From Gemmatimonadota bacterium (GTDB taxonomy: Bacteria > Latescibacterota > UBA2968 > UBA8231), in assembly GCA_026706505.1 (NCBI GenBank), contig JAPOYQ010000547.1:1-7529 (forward strand): DNA of 7,529 nucleotides, given 5' to 3'. The notes under the pieces were generated by a model. The model was not told the DNA's origin. It searched no databases and saw only the letters and a program-made list of their open reading frames with translations. The position numbers were made by a program, and so were the translations under genes. How positions within the stretch are numbered: position 1 is the stretch's first letter; every line of letters begins with the position of its first letter. Of this stretch, positions 1-6,098 are shown piece after piece.

Positions 1-607
1 GCTGGGTCCCAAGCGTCTTCTTGTCGGCTTGGATGCGAATGTGCTGCAGGGGTTTGAGGTCAAAGTCGATCTCGATGATCCGATCTTGGTTAAAGCTGTA
101 TAGGCGGCGCTTGTTGTAGCGGAGGGTGCCCTCAATGGCCACGCCGGCGTTGGTGAAGAAAGGCTCGCCGTCGGAAGTGAAAACCTTGAAAAATTCGAGC
201 GGCGCGCCGCCCTCGGCAAAATGCAGGCGTATGGTGCGCGCCGAGACCACCCGGCCTAGATCGACCTCTATCCACCCATCCTCCCGCGGCGCTCCTCCAG
301 CGGGCGTCCAGGCCGTCTCTACATTTCCGTCTATCAGTAGGGGAGCACGACCCAGAGCTGTGCCCGCGGCGCGGATGCCGCCGCCAAAAGTCGCGGCGTT
401 TTGCACCGCGTCGATATTCTGGCGCACGAATACGGGTTTGAGCACGCCGTCGGCGACATCGACCGCGTCGCCGGGCAGCGTCCACGCGCTCCAGCCGCCT
501 AGGCCGCCGAGGCGCAGTTCCTCGGCTCCGGGGGCTTGGACGGCGAGCAGGAGCGCGCCGAGTATCGACAAGTACGTGCGGATTTTTGCCGCTAAACGGT
601 TGCACAT
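1..607 (-). CDS. Secreted protein with F5/8 type C (discoidin)-like domain, C-terminus cut off by the window edge
   Basis: An open frame runs from ATG at 607 to the left edge without a stop (202 codons plus one base). The N-terminus is a classical signal peptide: basic MCNRLAAKIR, a hydrophobic stretch (YLSILGALLLAV, 12-23) and a likely cut after APGA (25-28); there is no lipobox. Residues about 90-131 (LLIDGNVETAWTP, then GWIEVDLGRVVSARTIRLHF) have the pattern of F5/8 type C/discoidin domains: a D-G-N-x-x-T-x-W loop, then a strand reading 'I-E-V-D-L-G'. Such domains usually bind carbohydrate or surfaces in exported proteins, so an envelope or extracellular role is inferred; the enzyme part, if any, lies beyond the window. 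Competing frames across this stretch lack these features and I treat them as shadows. No strong Shine-Dalgarno precedes the ATG, and a palindromic repeat ends a few bases upstream. Substrate and full length are unknown. Confidence 0.8.
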   Translation of the reverse strand, partial: MCNRLAAKIRTYLSILGALLLAVQAPGAEELRLGGLGGWSAWTLPGDAVDVADGVLKPVFVRQNIDAVQNAATFGGGIRAAGTALGRAPLLIDGNVETAWTPAGGAPREDGWIEVDLGRVVSARTIRLHFAEGGAPLEFFKVFTSDGEPFFTNAGVAIEGTLRYNKRRLYSFNQDRIIEIDFDLKPLQHIRIQADKKTLGTQ

Positions 608-613
608 CGCGGG

Positions 614-675
614 AGATTCTTCGACTCCGCTGCGCGGAGTTTATCTTGAGCGAAGCCGAAAGGCTCAGAATGACA
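614..675. repeat. REP-like dispersed palindromic repeat (AGATTCTTCG...CTCAGAATGACA type)
   Basis: This intergenic element between uxuA and the secreted-protein gene contains nested palindromes. ATTCT (616-620) pairs with AGAAT (667-671). ACTCCGC (624-630) pairs with GCGGAGT (634-640) around a 3-nt loop. AGCC (654-657) pairs with GGCT (662-665) around a GAAA tetraloop. The edges (AGATTCTTCG and CTCAGAATGACA) resemble a palindrome I know to recur in many unrelated environmental bacterial genomes. On the minus strand it forms the leader of the secreted-protein gene and ends about 6 nt before its ATG. There is no T-run, so it is not a classical intrinsic terminator, although it could attenuate or stabilise RNA 3' of uxuA. 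Confidence 0.6.
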
Positions 676-737
676 GAGCAATATCACGGAACATAGCTTC
701 ACCGCCTACTTATTTTTAACGGCTATAGTAGCAGGCT

Positions 738-1715
738 TTAACTCGCGTACACGGCCTCGCGCAACCCCTTGATATATCCAATGGCGAACAAGCGCCCGAT
801 CGACGAATAGCCCGGCTGGTCGTTTCGGTCGCCCTCCATCGTCGGCACGTGGTCGGGGCGCAGGACGCCCTCGAAGCCGATGTCGCGATAGGCTTCCATA
901 CAGGCCCGCATGTCGGTCGGGCCTTCGTCGTGGAAGGTCTCGACGAATTTTTCGGGCGTGCCGCGCACGTCGCGGAAGTGGACGAAGTAGATGCGGTCAC
1001 CAAAGTGGCGGATGACTTCAGGTAAGTCGTCGGTCATCAGGGTAAAGTTGCCTTGGCACAGGCAGATGCCGTTGGCCGGGCTGGGCACTAGGTCGATGAG
1101 CCTCTGGTAGTTTTCGACGCTGCGCATGATCCGCCCCATGCCTCGGAGGGGCGACAGCGGCGGGTCGTCGGGGTGCATGGCGAGTTTGATGCCGGCTTCC
1201 TCGGCGACCGGCACGACCTTTTCGAGGAAGTACTTCAGGTTATCCCAAAGCTGTTCTTCGGTGACGACGCCAGCGTCGGTCAGCGGCGCGTTTTTCATCA
1301 GCTCGTTGTCAAAGCCGGTGACCATGGCGCCGCCGCGCCCGGGTGCCGCCATTGAGGTGCGGGTCCAGTTGAGTACAGGCATCCACTCTGGGCACCAGAC
1401 CGGAATGCCGACCTTGCCCATGTTGCGAATCAGCTCGCAGGCGTATCCGATCTCCTCGTCGCGGTCGGAGAGGCCAAGCTTGGCCTTGTTGAGCGGCGGG
1501 CGGGCCTCGATGACGTCGAGGGAGAAGCCGCCGTCGTTAAACGCGGTTTTCATTCGCACGAGGTTGGTGTAGCTCCAGGGCCGCTGCTCGGGGTGGATGT
1601 CAGCGGGATCGCTGGGTGTGGAGAAGCCGCCGACTACGTGGTCAACGCCGCATTGCTTGACCATCCTCCATAGCGGCGTGGGGTGATCGGGCAGGACTTC
1701 GGCAATTTTGATCAT
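738..1715 (-). CDS. uxuA: Mannonate dehydratase
   Basis: This enzyme dehydrates D-mannonate to 2-keto-3-deoxy-D-gluconate in hexuronate (glucuronate) catabolism, in the cytoplasm and with a divalent metal. The 325-residue protein shows the UxuA signatures in order: EWMPVLNWTRT (110-120), MHPDDPP (180-186, His181), CLCQGN (218-223, Cys220), VHFRDV (245-250, His246), RPDHVP (286-291, Asp288 and His289) and PGYSSIGRLFAIGYIKGL (301-318, Tyr303). These match the metal ligands and catalytic His/Tyr known from structures of the family. I place the start at MIKIAEVLPDH because the family begins there and AGGAG sits 7 nt before that ATG; an open extension to 1796 has no family similarity. It is shorter than the E. 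coli enzyme (about 394 aa), as in compact homologues of other phyla. It appears to stand alone: the next gene upstream is a toxin 183 nt away. Confidence 0.95.
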   Translation of the reverse strand: MIKIAEVLPDHPTPLWRMVKQCGVDHVVGGFSTPSDPADIHPEQRPWSYTNLVRMKTAFNDGGFSLDVIEARPPLNKAKLGLSDRDEEIGYACELIRNMGKVGIPVWCPEWMPVLNWTRTSMAAPGRGGAMVTGFDNELMKNAPLTDAGVVTEEQLWDNLKYFLEKVVPVAEEAGIKLAMHPDDPPLSPLRGMGRIMRSVENYQRLIDLVPSPANGICLCQGNFTLMTDDLPEVIRHFGDRIYFVHFRDVRGTPEKFVETFHDEGPTDMRACMEAYRDIGFEGVLRPDHVPTMEGDRNDQPGYSSIGRLFAIGYIKGLREAVYAS

Positions 1716-1722
1716 GGAAAAG

Positions 1723-1729
1723 CTCCTTT
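1723..1729 (-). promoter_or_regulatory. Ribosome binding site of mannonate dehydratase
   Basis: The minus strand reads AAAGGAG followed by a 7-nt spacer (CTTTTCC) and ATG at 1715. This is the best Shine-Dalgarno in the window and decides the start of uxuA against the longer open frame. The COG3618 gene has a similar but weaker leader (AAAGG, CTTTTCCCC, ATG). Confidence 0.8.
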
Positions 1730-1876
1730 GGATATAGCACATGAGACGATGCTCCCACTTCAAATGGGGTGGCATGAAGGATCTTTGGGGGAACAATCAG
1801 GAACAGGCAAAACAAAAGGAAACCAGCCGCTGGGGCAGTGGAGATTCCCTCTCGGTAGTGAGTCATTTCAGCGATT

Positions 1877-1889
1877 CCTCGTAACGAGG
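1877..1889. other. Small perfect palindrome between toxin and uxuA
   Basis: CCTCG-TAA-CGAGG is a 5-bp stem with a 3-nt loop, 9 nt past the toxin stop codon and 160 nt upstream of the uxuA start. No T-run follows on either strand, so a terminator role is weak; it could be a regulator site or chance. The rest of the 183-nt gap (1716-1898) shows no convincing promoter that I could place for uxuA. Confidence 0.25.
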
Positions 1890-1898
1890 CAGTTTCAG

Positions 1899-2267
1899 TC
1901 AGTACTCAAGTCCAGCAATATTGCGAAAACGGTGTCGTCCCGTTTCGACAACGACAAATGCTTCTTTTAGGTCTGATTGGGAGTACGTTTCTAAAACGCG
2001 TTTCAGCTCCTTGTGAACCGCAGATAGATTTGTGGGATTAAGCCGCAGATAGATGACCCCTGAGCCTGCATGGTAAACAAACACAAGACGACCAAAATCT
2101 CTATCTCGGGTTACAAGAAGCCTGCCATCGTCACGCGCAATGCGCAACAACTTACTATCGTCGGTCTGTCCATGTCCCGATGTACTAGCGGTGACGACAT
2201 CATGCCCAAGGTCTTCGAGGAATCGAGCTGTAATCGCATAGACGTCGTGATCGAGAAATAACCTCAT
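1899..2267 (-). CDS. DUF5615 family PIN-like toxin
   Basis: The 122-residue protein has the DUF5615 (PIN-like, Mut7-C-related) pattern. It starts MRLFLDHDV with Asp6 and Asp8, continues with GHDVVTAS (21-28), an acidic DDSKLLRIA segment (36-44) and LLVTRDRDFG (50-59) with Asp55 and Asp57, then a strand GVIYLRL (70-76). The acidic residues are those expected to bind metal in PIN-like nucleases, so an RNA-cleaving toxin is inferred from family knowledge. The start lies 5 nt after the stop of the DUF433 gene, the usual antitoxin-first order for this pair, so the two are probably translated from one message. Length is normal for the family and no key acidic residue is missing. The G+C content is lower than in the flanking metabolic genes, which fits a mobile accessory module. 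The target is unknown. Confidence 0.88.
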   Translation of the reverse strand: MRLFLDHDVYAITARFLEDLGHDVVTASTSGHGQTDDSKLLRIARDDGRLLVTRDRDFGRLVFVYHAGSGVIYLRLNPTNLSAVHKELKRVLETYSQSDLKEAFVVVETGRHRFRNIAGLEY

Positions 2268-2272
2268 CGTAC

Positions 2273-2509
2273 CTATGCAATATGAATATCTTCGACCTGC
2301 ACCACGTCAATCGCATAATGGATGCAGGCACGTATGTCGTCTTCTTGCAGGTCGGGGAAATAATCAGAGAGAATGGTCTTAAACGAGATCCCTTCACGCA
2401 CTAATTCGAGAACGTCAACCACGGGAATCCGAGTTCCTGTAACACAGGGCTTGCCAAAGTGAATTTGCGGATCAACCGCAATCCTGCTTCGATAATTTCC
2501 ATTGTCCAT
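2273..2509 (-). CDS. DUF433 family antitoxin
   Basis: The 78-residue protein has the full DUF433 pattern: RIAVDPQIHFGKPCVTGTRI (9-28) followed by PVVDVLELVREGIS (29-42), then ILSDYFPDLQEDDIRACIHYA. The conserved 'D-P-x-x-x-x-G-K-P-x-x-x-G-T-R-I-P-V' block and the 'Y-P-x-L-x-x-x-D-I-x-A' helix are both present. DUF433 proteins are paired with DUF5615 PIN-like toxins and carry a DNA-binding winged-helix-like fold, so this is expected to neutralise the downstream toxin and to repress the shared promoter. The start at 2509 is chosen for length and family fit; upstream Shine-Dalgarno sequence is poor. A promoter-like sequence with an overlapping inverted repeat lies 66-114 nt upstream. Confidence 0.88.
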   Translation of the reverse strand: MDNGNYRSRIAVDPQIHFGKPCVTGTRIPVVDVLELVREGISFKTILSDYFPDLQEDDIRACIHYAIDVVQVEDIHIA

Positions 2510-2574
2510 ATCACTTAGACTTCAACGTAACTTTGTCCCATGTTTGCGGACGGGATCTCCGCCTACTTTTCAGA

Positions 2575-2601
2575 CTATCTTGGTTCTTTCAAGCAAGATA
2601 G
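2575..2601. promoter_or_regulatory. Inverted repeat overlapping the toxin-antitoxin promoter, candidate operator
   Basis: CTATCTTG (2575-2582) and CAAGATAG (2594-2601) form a perfect 8-bp inverted repeat with an 11-nt spacer. One arm contains the -10 hexamer and the other falls just past the expected transcription start. That is the usual place for an autoregulatory operator in toxin-antitoxin operons. The role is inferred from position and symmetry; no T-run follows, so a terminator is unlikely. Confidence 0.4.
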
Positions 2602-2623
2602 CCTAAAGCTAAAACAGCGTCAA
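2595..2623 (-). promoter_or_regulatory. Sigma70-like promoter of the toxin-antitoxin pair
   Basis: On the minus strand TTGACG (2623-2618) is followed by exactly 17 nt and then TATCTT (2600-2595), close to the TTGACA-17-TATAAT consensus. Transcription would begin near 2588, leaving a leader of about 80 nt before the DUF433 ATG at 2509. It lies in the 234-nt low-G+C gap between the Nudix and antitoxin genes, where a promoter for the pair is expected. Confidence 0.55.
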
Positions 2624-2682
2624 CGAACCCTCAGAAGCGTTTTTGCTCTGTTGAAAGACTCGGTTAATTTTTCGTATGGTTA

Positions 2683-2714
2683 CTCCCGCCTTATTCTTCC
2701 TTATTCTTCGGGAG
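2683..2714. other. Inverted repeat with an internal tandem duplication, downstream of the Nudix gene
   Basis: CTCCCG (2683-2688) and CGGGAG (2709-2714) are inverted around a 20-nt loop made of two copies of CCTTATTCTT. It lies 30 nt past the Nudix stop codon on the minus strand. No T-run follows in that direction, so it is at best a weak or factor-assisted 3' end. The remaining gap (2510-2743) is A+T-rich and holds only the promoter and operator described separately. Confidence 0.25.
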
Positions 2715-2743
2715 GTTATCTATTGAAGTGCGGTCAACACAGC

Positions 2744-3241
2744 TCAGCGAATAAACGGGTACACTAGGCCGGTCAGCGCGTCCGCGATGCGGATACGGTG
2801 CGAGAGCAAGGTCTGTGCGGGTAGGGCATCGGCGGCAAAATAGCCGATGTCCGTGCTTTCGGAGGAGAGCCGTAATGCGCCAGCGACGGGTTCGCAGATA
2901 AAGACGTGGGTGACGTAGTGGACGATGGTGCCGTCTGGATAGCGCATGAATGGGTAGCTCTCCGGCTCGGAGTAAATCCCAATCAGCCGCTCGATGCGCA
3001 CCTCTAAGCCCGTTTCCTCATAGACTTCGCGCACCACGGTCTGTTCGACGGATTCGCCGAGTTCGACATTGCCCCCGGGCATGCCCCAAAAGCAGTTGTC
3101 TGCGCGCTGTTGCAGCAGGATTTTGCCGCTCTTGTCGCGGATAAAGCCATTGGCCGCCACGCCGAGCCGGTCGGGCATTTTTGTCAGCGGCGCGCCCGTG
3201 CTGTCGCACCATTGGGTATAGTCGAAATCCCCTTTACTCAT
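2744..3241 (-). CDS. Nudix hydrolase
   Basis: The 165-residue protein carries a perfect Nudix box, G-x5-E-x7-R-E-U-x-E-E-x-G-U, at residues 57-79 (core REVYEETGL at 71-79), preceded by LGVAANGFIRDKSGKILL (26-43) and WGMPGG (52-57). This motif binds divalent metal and hydrolyses a nucleoside diphosphate linked to another group. The N-terminal SKGDFDYTQW segment and the overall shape resemble small cytoplasmic ADP-ribose/NTP-type Nudix enzymes, but the substrate cannot be read from sequence. I chose the ATG at 3241, which follows the TAG of the upstream hydrolase by 2 nt, rather than a longer open frame reaching 3328 that would overlap that gene. No Shine-Dalgarno is visible, so translation is probably coupled to the upstream gene. 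It is the last gene of the four-gene cluster. Confidence 0.92.
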   Translation of the reverse strand: MSKGDFDYTQWCDSTGAPLTKMPDRLGVAANGFIRDKSGKILLQQRADNCFWGMPGGNVELGESVEQTVVREVYEETGLEVRIERLIGIYSEPESYPFMRYPDGTIVHYVTHVFICEPVAGALRLSSESTDIGYFAADALPAQTLLSHRIRIADALTGLVYPFIR

Positions 3242-3243
3242 GG

Positions 3244-4191
3244 CTATTGCGAAAGCGGCCCATAAGCGCTGAGAGCTGAGTCGTGGAAGAGCGCTCGGCG
3301 CTCGGCGTCTGAAAAGCCAGTGCTCCACTCGAGGAACTTGGCGTAGAGATAGCCGATGCTAATGCCCCGCAGTTTATCGACGGGATAGTTGCTGGCAAAC
3401 ATGCAGCGGCTACAGCCAAAGCGCTCGATCAGTTCTTGGACGACCGCGGCGATTTTGGCCTCTTTGGCCGCATCCTCGTGGAAGGCATCCCGCGCAAACC
3501 ACGCCATGGACAGTTTCATGTAGACGTTGGGCAATGCGGCCAGCGCAGCCATGCCTTCGCGCCAGAGGTCCTCGTGCGCCTGGTCCTCGCCGTCGTGGAG
3601 GAAGCCGAGGTGGTTGGTGACGACGCGGAGATTGGGGAAGTCGCGGAACACTGCGACCGCATCGGCCACTTGATGGGGATTGCAGGAGAGATCGAAGGCG
3701 AGGTTGTGGCGTTCTAAAAGCGCCAAGCCATCGCGAAAGCGGCTGCTTTGCAACACGCCGTCTTCGATCTGCGGCCAGGTCAGGTCGGGATTGTCGGGAT
3801 GGTGATTGAGGATCATGCGCACGCCGCACAGACGGCCCTTAGAGGCCGCTAGGTGTTGTTCAATGGTTCGCTCGGCTGCGGCGATGTCGCGCTCCAGATG
3901 CACGTACGCGACAATGCCAAAGGGCTGTTCGGCTGAGGTTGGTTCGAGTTGGCCGCGCACCCAGCGGGTTTCTTCTACGGTATCGACGGGAACGCCACCA
4001 GGCACTTGGCCGACGACGGTTTCGACGTGGACGCCGCTGACCCGCTGCAACTCAGGGGGTAGTTCGCTCATGTCTTGGGCGTAGTCGGCGGCTCGGTACG
4101 CCGGCATGACATCGCCGAGATTGGGATTGGGCCGCTCGGCTAGGTCCCAGAGGTGGAAGTGAGGGTCGCACAGGGGGATGGGAGTCTGCAT
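3244..4191 (-). CDS. Amidohydrolase_2 / COG3618 TIM-barrel metal-dependent hydrolase
   Basis: The 315-residue protein begins with the family hallmark CDPHFHLWDL (8-17), in which Asp9, His11 and His13 form the H-x-H metal site. It continues with VHVETV (54-59), LCGVRMILNHH (121-131), NPHQVADAV (171-179), VVTNHLGFLHD (190-200, His194) and CMFASNYPVDKL (263-274). The fold is that of cytoplasmic lactonases and related hydrolases, such as L-fuconolactonase and 2-pyrone-4,6-dicarboxylate lactonase. A sugar-acid lactonase role would fit the PfkB kinase next door and the UxuA downstream, but it is inference. The usual 'F-G-S-D-W-P' is here F-A-S-N-Y-P, with Asn268 in place of the Asp; I recall a COG3618 subgroup with 'S-N-F-P-V-D-K', whose substrate I cannot name. 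The start follows a weak AAAGG. The gap to the upstream kinase is 27 nt. Confidence 0.88.
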   Translation of the reverse strand: MQTPIPLCDPHFHLWDLAERPNPNLGDVMPAYRAADYAQDMSELPPELQRVSGVHVETVVGQVPGGVPVDTVEETRWVRGQLEPTSAEQPFGIVAYVHLERDIAAAERTIEQHLAASKGRLCGVRMILNHHPDNPDLTWPQIEDGVLQSSRFRDGLALLERHNLAFDLSCNPHQVADAVAVFRDFPNLRVVTNHLGFLHDGEDQAHEDLWREGMAALAALPNVYMKLSMAWFARDAFHEDAAKEAKIAAVVQELIERFGCSRCMFASNYPVDKLRGISIGYLYAKFLEWSTGFSDAERRALFHDSALSAYGPLSQ

Positions 4192-4218
4192 GGGGAAAAG
4201 CCTTTCGGTGATAAGTAG

Positions 4219-5076
4219 TTAAGCAAACGCCGCCTTCACAGATTCGGGCAGCGGACAATGGGCCCCTGGGTGCTGCACCGCACTGGCACCGGCGGCGCAC
4301 GCTAAATCTAGGGCTTGTTGCGGGTCGGTGCCGAGCAGGGCGCTGGCTGCCAGAACTCCACTAAAGGCGTCGCCAGCCCCGACCGCATCGACGACAGATA
4401 CGGACTCGGGCCGTGCGGCGAACGAGGCCCCCGGAATGTGGAGCTGAGCGCCGTCGCCGCCAAAGGTAATCGCCAGGCAATCCAGCGCGTAGCGGGCGAG
4501 CAAGTCGGCGGGTGCGGCGACCTCGGCAATGTCCCGCACGGCCTCCCATTCCTCGTCGTTGAGCTTGACAATGGTCGCCGCTTCGAGGCCAAAGATCACG
4601 GTCTGCGGCGTATAGCAGTCCTTGCGCAGGTTGACGTCGAAAAGACGATGCCGGGGCTTGGCGGCCAGCAAGTGTTCTAGCCCCGGACGATTGGCCGGGC
4701 TGCGCTGCGCGGCCGTGCCGTAGTAGATCAGGTCGGGGGGCTGGTCTAATGCCGGCTTAGTTTCGATGTAGTCCCAAGCCACGTTGGCGCGGATGGTGTA
4801 GGAGGGTTGCCCATCATCGAGCAATACATCGACCGTGCCCGTAGGCTCGGGCCGGTCGGCGACCCATTGCTGACCGATGTCGGCGCGCCGGAGAAAGTCT
4901 CGCGCCTGTTGCCCCAGTTCGTCCCGTCCCACGGCGCTGACCATGGCCACGGGAAAGCCGAGCTGGCGCAGATTCCAAGCGAAATTCAGGGAGGCTCCCC
5001 CCAAGCAGGTGTGGTCGGGGAAGCAGTCATAGAGAATCTCGCCGAAGACGATGGAAGTGAAGTTCGCTTTATCCAT
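4219..5076 (-). CDS. PfkB family carbohydrate kinase
   Basis: This cytoplasmic ATP-dependent sugar kinase of the ribokinase/PfkB superfamily has 285 residues, slightly short of the usual 300-330. Visible motifs are IVFGEILYD at the N-terminus (9-17), LGGASLNFAWNLRQLG (25-40, sugar-binding), YTIRANVAWD (93-102), FDVNLRKDCY (146-155), VKLNDEEWE (170-178), ITFGGDGA (203-210) and the second PfkB signature DAVGAGDAFSG (230-240) with the catalytic base Asp236. The N-R-K and K-L-N-D-E-E pattern recalls fructokinase-like members more than E. coli KdgK. A 2-keto-3-deoxygluconate kinase would complete the UxuA reaction nearby, so KDG is a candidate substrate, unproven. The gene starts 7 nt after the stop of the C39-like peptidase, without a clear Shine-Dalgarno, suggesting translational coupling in one operon. 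Confidence 0.92.
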   Translation of the reverse strand: MDKANFTSIVFGEILYDCFPDHTCLGGASLNFAWNLRQLGFPVAMVSAVGRDELGQQARDFLRRADIGQQWVADRPEPTGTVDVLLDDGQPSYTIRANVAWDYIETKPALDQPPDLIYYGTAAQRSPANRPGLEHLLAAKPRHRLFDVNLRKDCYTPQTVIFGLEAATIVKLNDEEWEAVRDIAEVAAPADLLARYALDCLAITFGGDGAQLHIPGASFAARPESVSVVDAVGAGDAFSGVLAASALLGTDPQQALDLACAAGASAVQHPGAHCPLPESVKAAFA

Positions 5077-5083
5077 AGTACAG

Positions 5084-6079
5084 TTACAGCGGCGGAAAGA
5101 GCACGTAGCCCACGGCGCTGCGTTCCAACCAAATTTTGCAGAATTCCGCTAGGTCGTACGCTCGTGCGACCTCGTCGTTCGCGGCTGGATCGTTGACTAG
5201 AACGGTATCCTCGGCGTAACCCCGCACGACGAGCAAGTGCCCAGACGTCCGCTCAATGGCCGCCCGGCTCAACTCGCCCACCTCGTAGCGCACAGAGGCG
5301 ACAATGGGAAAGCCCGCGTCGAGCAGCGTGCGCGCTGCCTCCCAAGAGGGAAAGTGCAATAGATAGCCCAAGAGGCCCCGGCGGGCAGCGGCGTGGATAT
5401 TGGCCGGCCACACGCCGTATAGCCCGCTGGGCTGGTGGCGCGCCTCAGCAATTACATCGTAGATGTCCGTGCTATGGCCGTAGTACGCGAGGAGCATGGC
5501 GACGCTAGTCGGCGAGCAGACGTGGGAAGCCAACTCGGGCCGCAGAACCATCTGGCTTTGCGACGGTACCGCGAGGGCCGTATCTCGGCTAGTGAACGTC
5601 GGAGCGGGCACTGCGCCTTTGCGGCGCACCGAGACCGAGAGCAAGGTCGGGGCCGTGGGGGCGACGTCTTGGACGCGCAGGTGTAGGGTGGCCGTTTGCA
5701 AGGGGGTACAGATGCGCAAGAGGTCGATTTCCGCTGCGACCGCTTCGTTTGCCGCGCCTGCTGCGGCTCCAATTCTGAAGCCGGACTGCACGGCCTCGAC
5801 AAACGAGCCGATCGGGTCGAGGACGGCCCGGATGTTATGGCCCGCTTTGGTTTCGCATTCTATCGCGAACTGATAGCCCCACGCGCCGTCTTGGATGACC
5901 GAGAGGCACGGCAGGATTTCTAGCGCGTCTTCTAGCGCTGCGAGAGGCAAGTCAAACGAGAACTTGTCGCCATTCCATGCCAACGGCTCGATCTGCTTTG
6001 GCCGGATGGGCGACGGGACGGCGCGTTGCAGCGCGGCCTCGTCTAGCCCTTGGGCAAACAATAGAAATGCGTCGCTCAT
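5084..6079 (-). CDS. C39-like cysteine peptidase (Peptidase_C39_2)
   Basis: The 331-residue protein has a papain-like C39_2 domain in its C-terminal half. VPSQSQ (171-176) supplies the oxyanion Gln176, HVCSPTSVAMLLAYYG (186-201) the nucleophile Cys188, SGHLLVVRGY (279-288) His281, and VLVNDPAA (293-300) the third residue (Asp297 or Asn296). All expected catalytic residues are present, so the enzyme is probably active. The first 165 residues are a separate region of unknown function that looks beta-rich (for example ATLHLRVQDV and TLLSVSVRR). There is no signal peptide or membrane segment, so it appears cytoplasmic, unlike bacteriocin-processing C39 domains of ABC transporters. It is the first gene of a cluster with a PfkB kinase 7 nt downstream. 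A miniature inverted-repeat element ends 19 nt before its ATG, and no Shine-Dalgarno is visible. The substrate is unknown; a peptide from turnover of protein or peptidoglycan is possible given the epimerase gene upstream. Confidence 0.85.
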   Translation of the reverse strand: MSDAFLLFAQGLDEAALQRAVPSPIRPKQIEPLAWNGDKFSFDLPLAALEDALEILPCLSVIQDGAWGYQFAIECETKAGHNIRAVLDPIGSFVEAVQSGFRIGAAAGAANEAVAAEIDLLRICTPLQTATLHLRVQDVAPTAPTLLSVSVRRKGAVPAPTFTSRDTALAVPSQSQMVLRPELASHVCSPTSVAMLLAYYGHSTDIYDVIAEARHQPSGLYGVWPANIHAAARRGLLGYLLHFPSWEAARTLLDAGFPIVASVRYEVGELSRAAIERTSGHLLVVRGYAEDTVLVNDPAANDEVARAYDLAEFCKIWLERSAVGYVLFPPL

Positions 6080-6098
6080 TAGGTTCGTTTGGGAAGAA

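Noticed and set aside
132..605. A 157-codon minus-strand frame starting at GTG 605
   Set aside because: It is the +1 shadow of the real frame from ATG 607, Arg-rich and without domain similarity.
699..711. The word TCACCGCCTACTT recurs as TCTCCGCCTACTT at 2556-2568, both upstream of minus-strand genes
   Set aside because: A 12-of-13 match between two places in 7.5 kb is expected by chance, and nothing else links the two sites.
126..719. A 197-codon plus-strand open frame antisense to the secreted-protein gene
   Set aside because: It is rich in Ser, Arg and Pro as expected from reading G+C-rich coding DNA backwards. The minus-strand frame has a signal peptide and a recognisable discoidin-like domain.
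1716..1796. N-terminal extension of mannonate dehydratase to ATG 1796
   Set aside because: The extra 27 residues have no family similarity and the strong AAAGGAG with 7-nt spacing serves the ATG at 1715.
2540..2767. A 75-codon plus-strand open frame in the gap between the Nudix and antitoxin genes
   Set aside because: No Shine-Dalgarno, no recognised motif, and it runs into the 3' end of the Nudix gene on the other strand. The region is better explained as the toxin-antitoxin promoter.
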